Shown piece by piece: positions 5,455-5,616 of a stretch of 5,616 nt of DNA; the stretch's first letter is position 1; every line of letters starts with the position of its first letter. Below the pieces are notes generated by a model. That model had not been told where the DNA came from. It made no database searches and saw only the letters and a list, made by a program, of their open reading frames with translations. The stretch is from an uncultured Clostridia bacterium (GTDB lineage Bacteria; Bacillota; Clostridia; Oscillospirales; Ruminococcaceae): contig CALCSA010000189.1 of NCBI GenBank assembly GCA_937894185.1, positions 1 through 5,616 of the forward strand, read 5' to 3'. Made by a program: the position numbers and the translations under genes.

Positions 5455-5616
5455 TTAACCTGCGTCGGGAACATTGATCTGAGGCTTACACTGATCCACC
5501 CGAATTACCTTGGTGGGGCAAACCTTGACGCACTCGCCGCAGTTGGTGCACTTTTCCGGATCGATGGAGGCCAGATTGTCGGTGATAGTGATGGCATCAA
5601 AGTTGCAGGCCTTCTC
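5455..5616 (-). CDS. rnfB: C-terminal end of a 4Fe-4S ferredoxin-type protein, probably Rnf complex subunit B (5' end outside window)
   Basis: Only the last 53 residues are present, ending at a TAA (5455-5457). They contain a complete 4Fe-4S ligand set, C23-T-N-C26-G-E-C29-V-K-V-C33-P, preceded by C4-N-F-D-A-I, the usual end of a preceding cluster motif. The segment ACNFDAITITDNLASID followed by EKCTNCGECVKVCPTKVI resembles the C-terminal double-cluster domain of clostridial RnfB, the subunit that accepts electrons from reduced ferredoxin in the ion-pumping Rnf complex. rnfB is typically the last gene of rnfCDGEAB, which fits a gene ending here with no partner downstream. The fragment is too short to rule out another polyferredoxin, so the 4Fe-4S call is firm and the RnfB call is likely. 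The last 12 residues are a short non-conserved tail. Confidence 0.78.
   Translation of the reverse strand, partial: EKACNFDAITITDNLASIDPEKCTNCGECVKVCPTKVIRVDQCKPQINVPDAG

Overview
The window comes from a low-GC-type Gram-positive anaerobe, most likely a moderately GC-rich member of the Clostridia (Oscillospiraceae-like; the lineage is inferred). The evidence is a CtsR/ClpC heat-shock operon with a textbook CtsR operator, strong AGGAGG-type ribosome binding sites, sigma-A promoters, and the tail of what looks like an Rnf-complex ferredoxin subunit. Every gene found lies on the minus strand, so the biological reading order runs from high to low coordinates.

From right to left the layout is as follows. 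(1) 5616-5455 is the C-terminal end of a 4Fe-4S protein, best read as RnfB, usually the last gene of an rnf operon. (2) 5454-5243 is an intergenic stretch holding a large imperfect hairpin with a TATAAT -10 element inside it. (3) 5242-4574 is a 222-residue rhomboid-fold membrane protein that appears to lack the protease catalytic residues. (4) 4573-4303 is an intergenic stretch with three consecutive hairpins, then the ctsR promoter and CtsR box. (5) 4302-924 is the operon ctsR - mcsA-like - clpC, ended by two tandem intrinsic terminators. (6) 844-727 is a promoter region, followed by the first 242 residues of a LysR-type regulator that runs off the left edge.

The central operon is the class III heat-shock regulon core. 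CtsR represses its own promoter by binding the heptad repeat just downstream of the predicted transcription start. The zinc-finger/UVR protein (McsA-like) is expected to modulate CtsR and ClpC. ClpC is the Hsp100 unfoldase that feeds ClpP. The arginine kinase gene mcsB, which sits between mcsA and clpC in Bacilli, is absent: mcsA and clpC overlap by 11 bases. The McsA-like protein is also short, with a single pair of CxxC motifs.

I see no mobile element, CRISPR array, tRNA, rRNA or clearly new multigene system. The points most worth a second look are the promoter-in-terminator arrangement upstream of the rhomboid-like gene, the hairpin cluster upstream of ctsR, the catalytically dead rhomboid, and the McsB-less operon.
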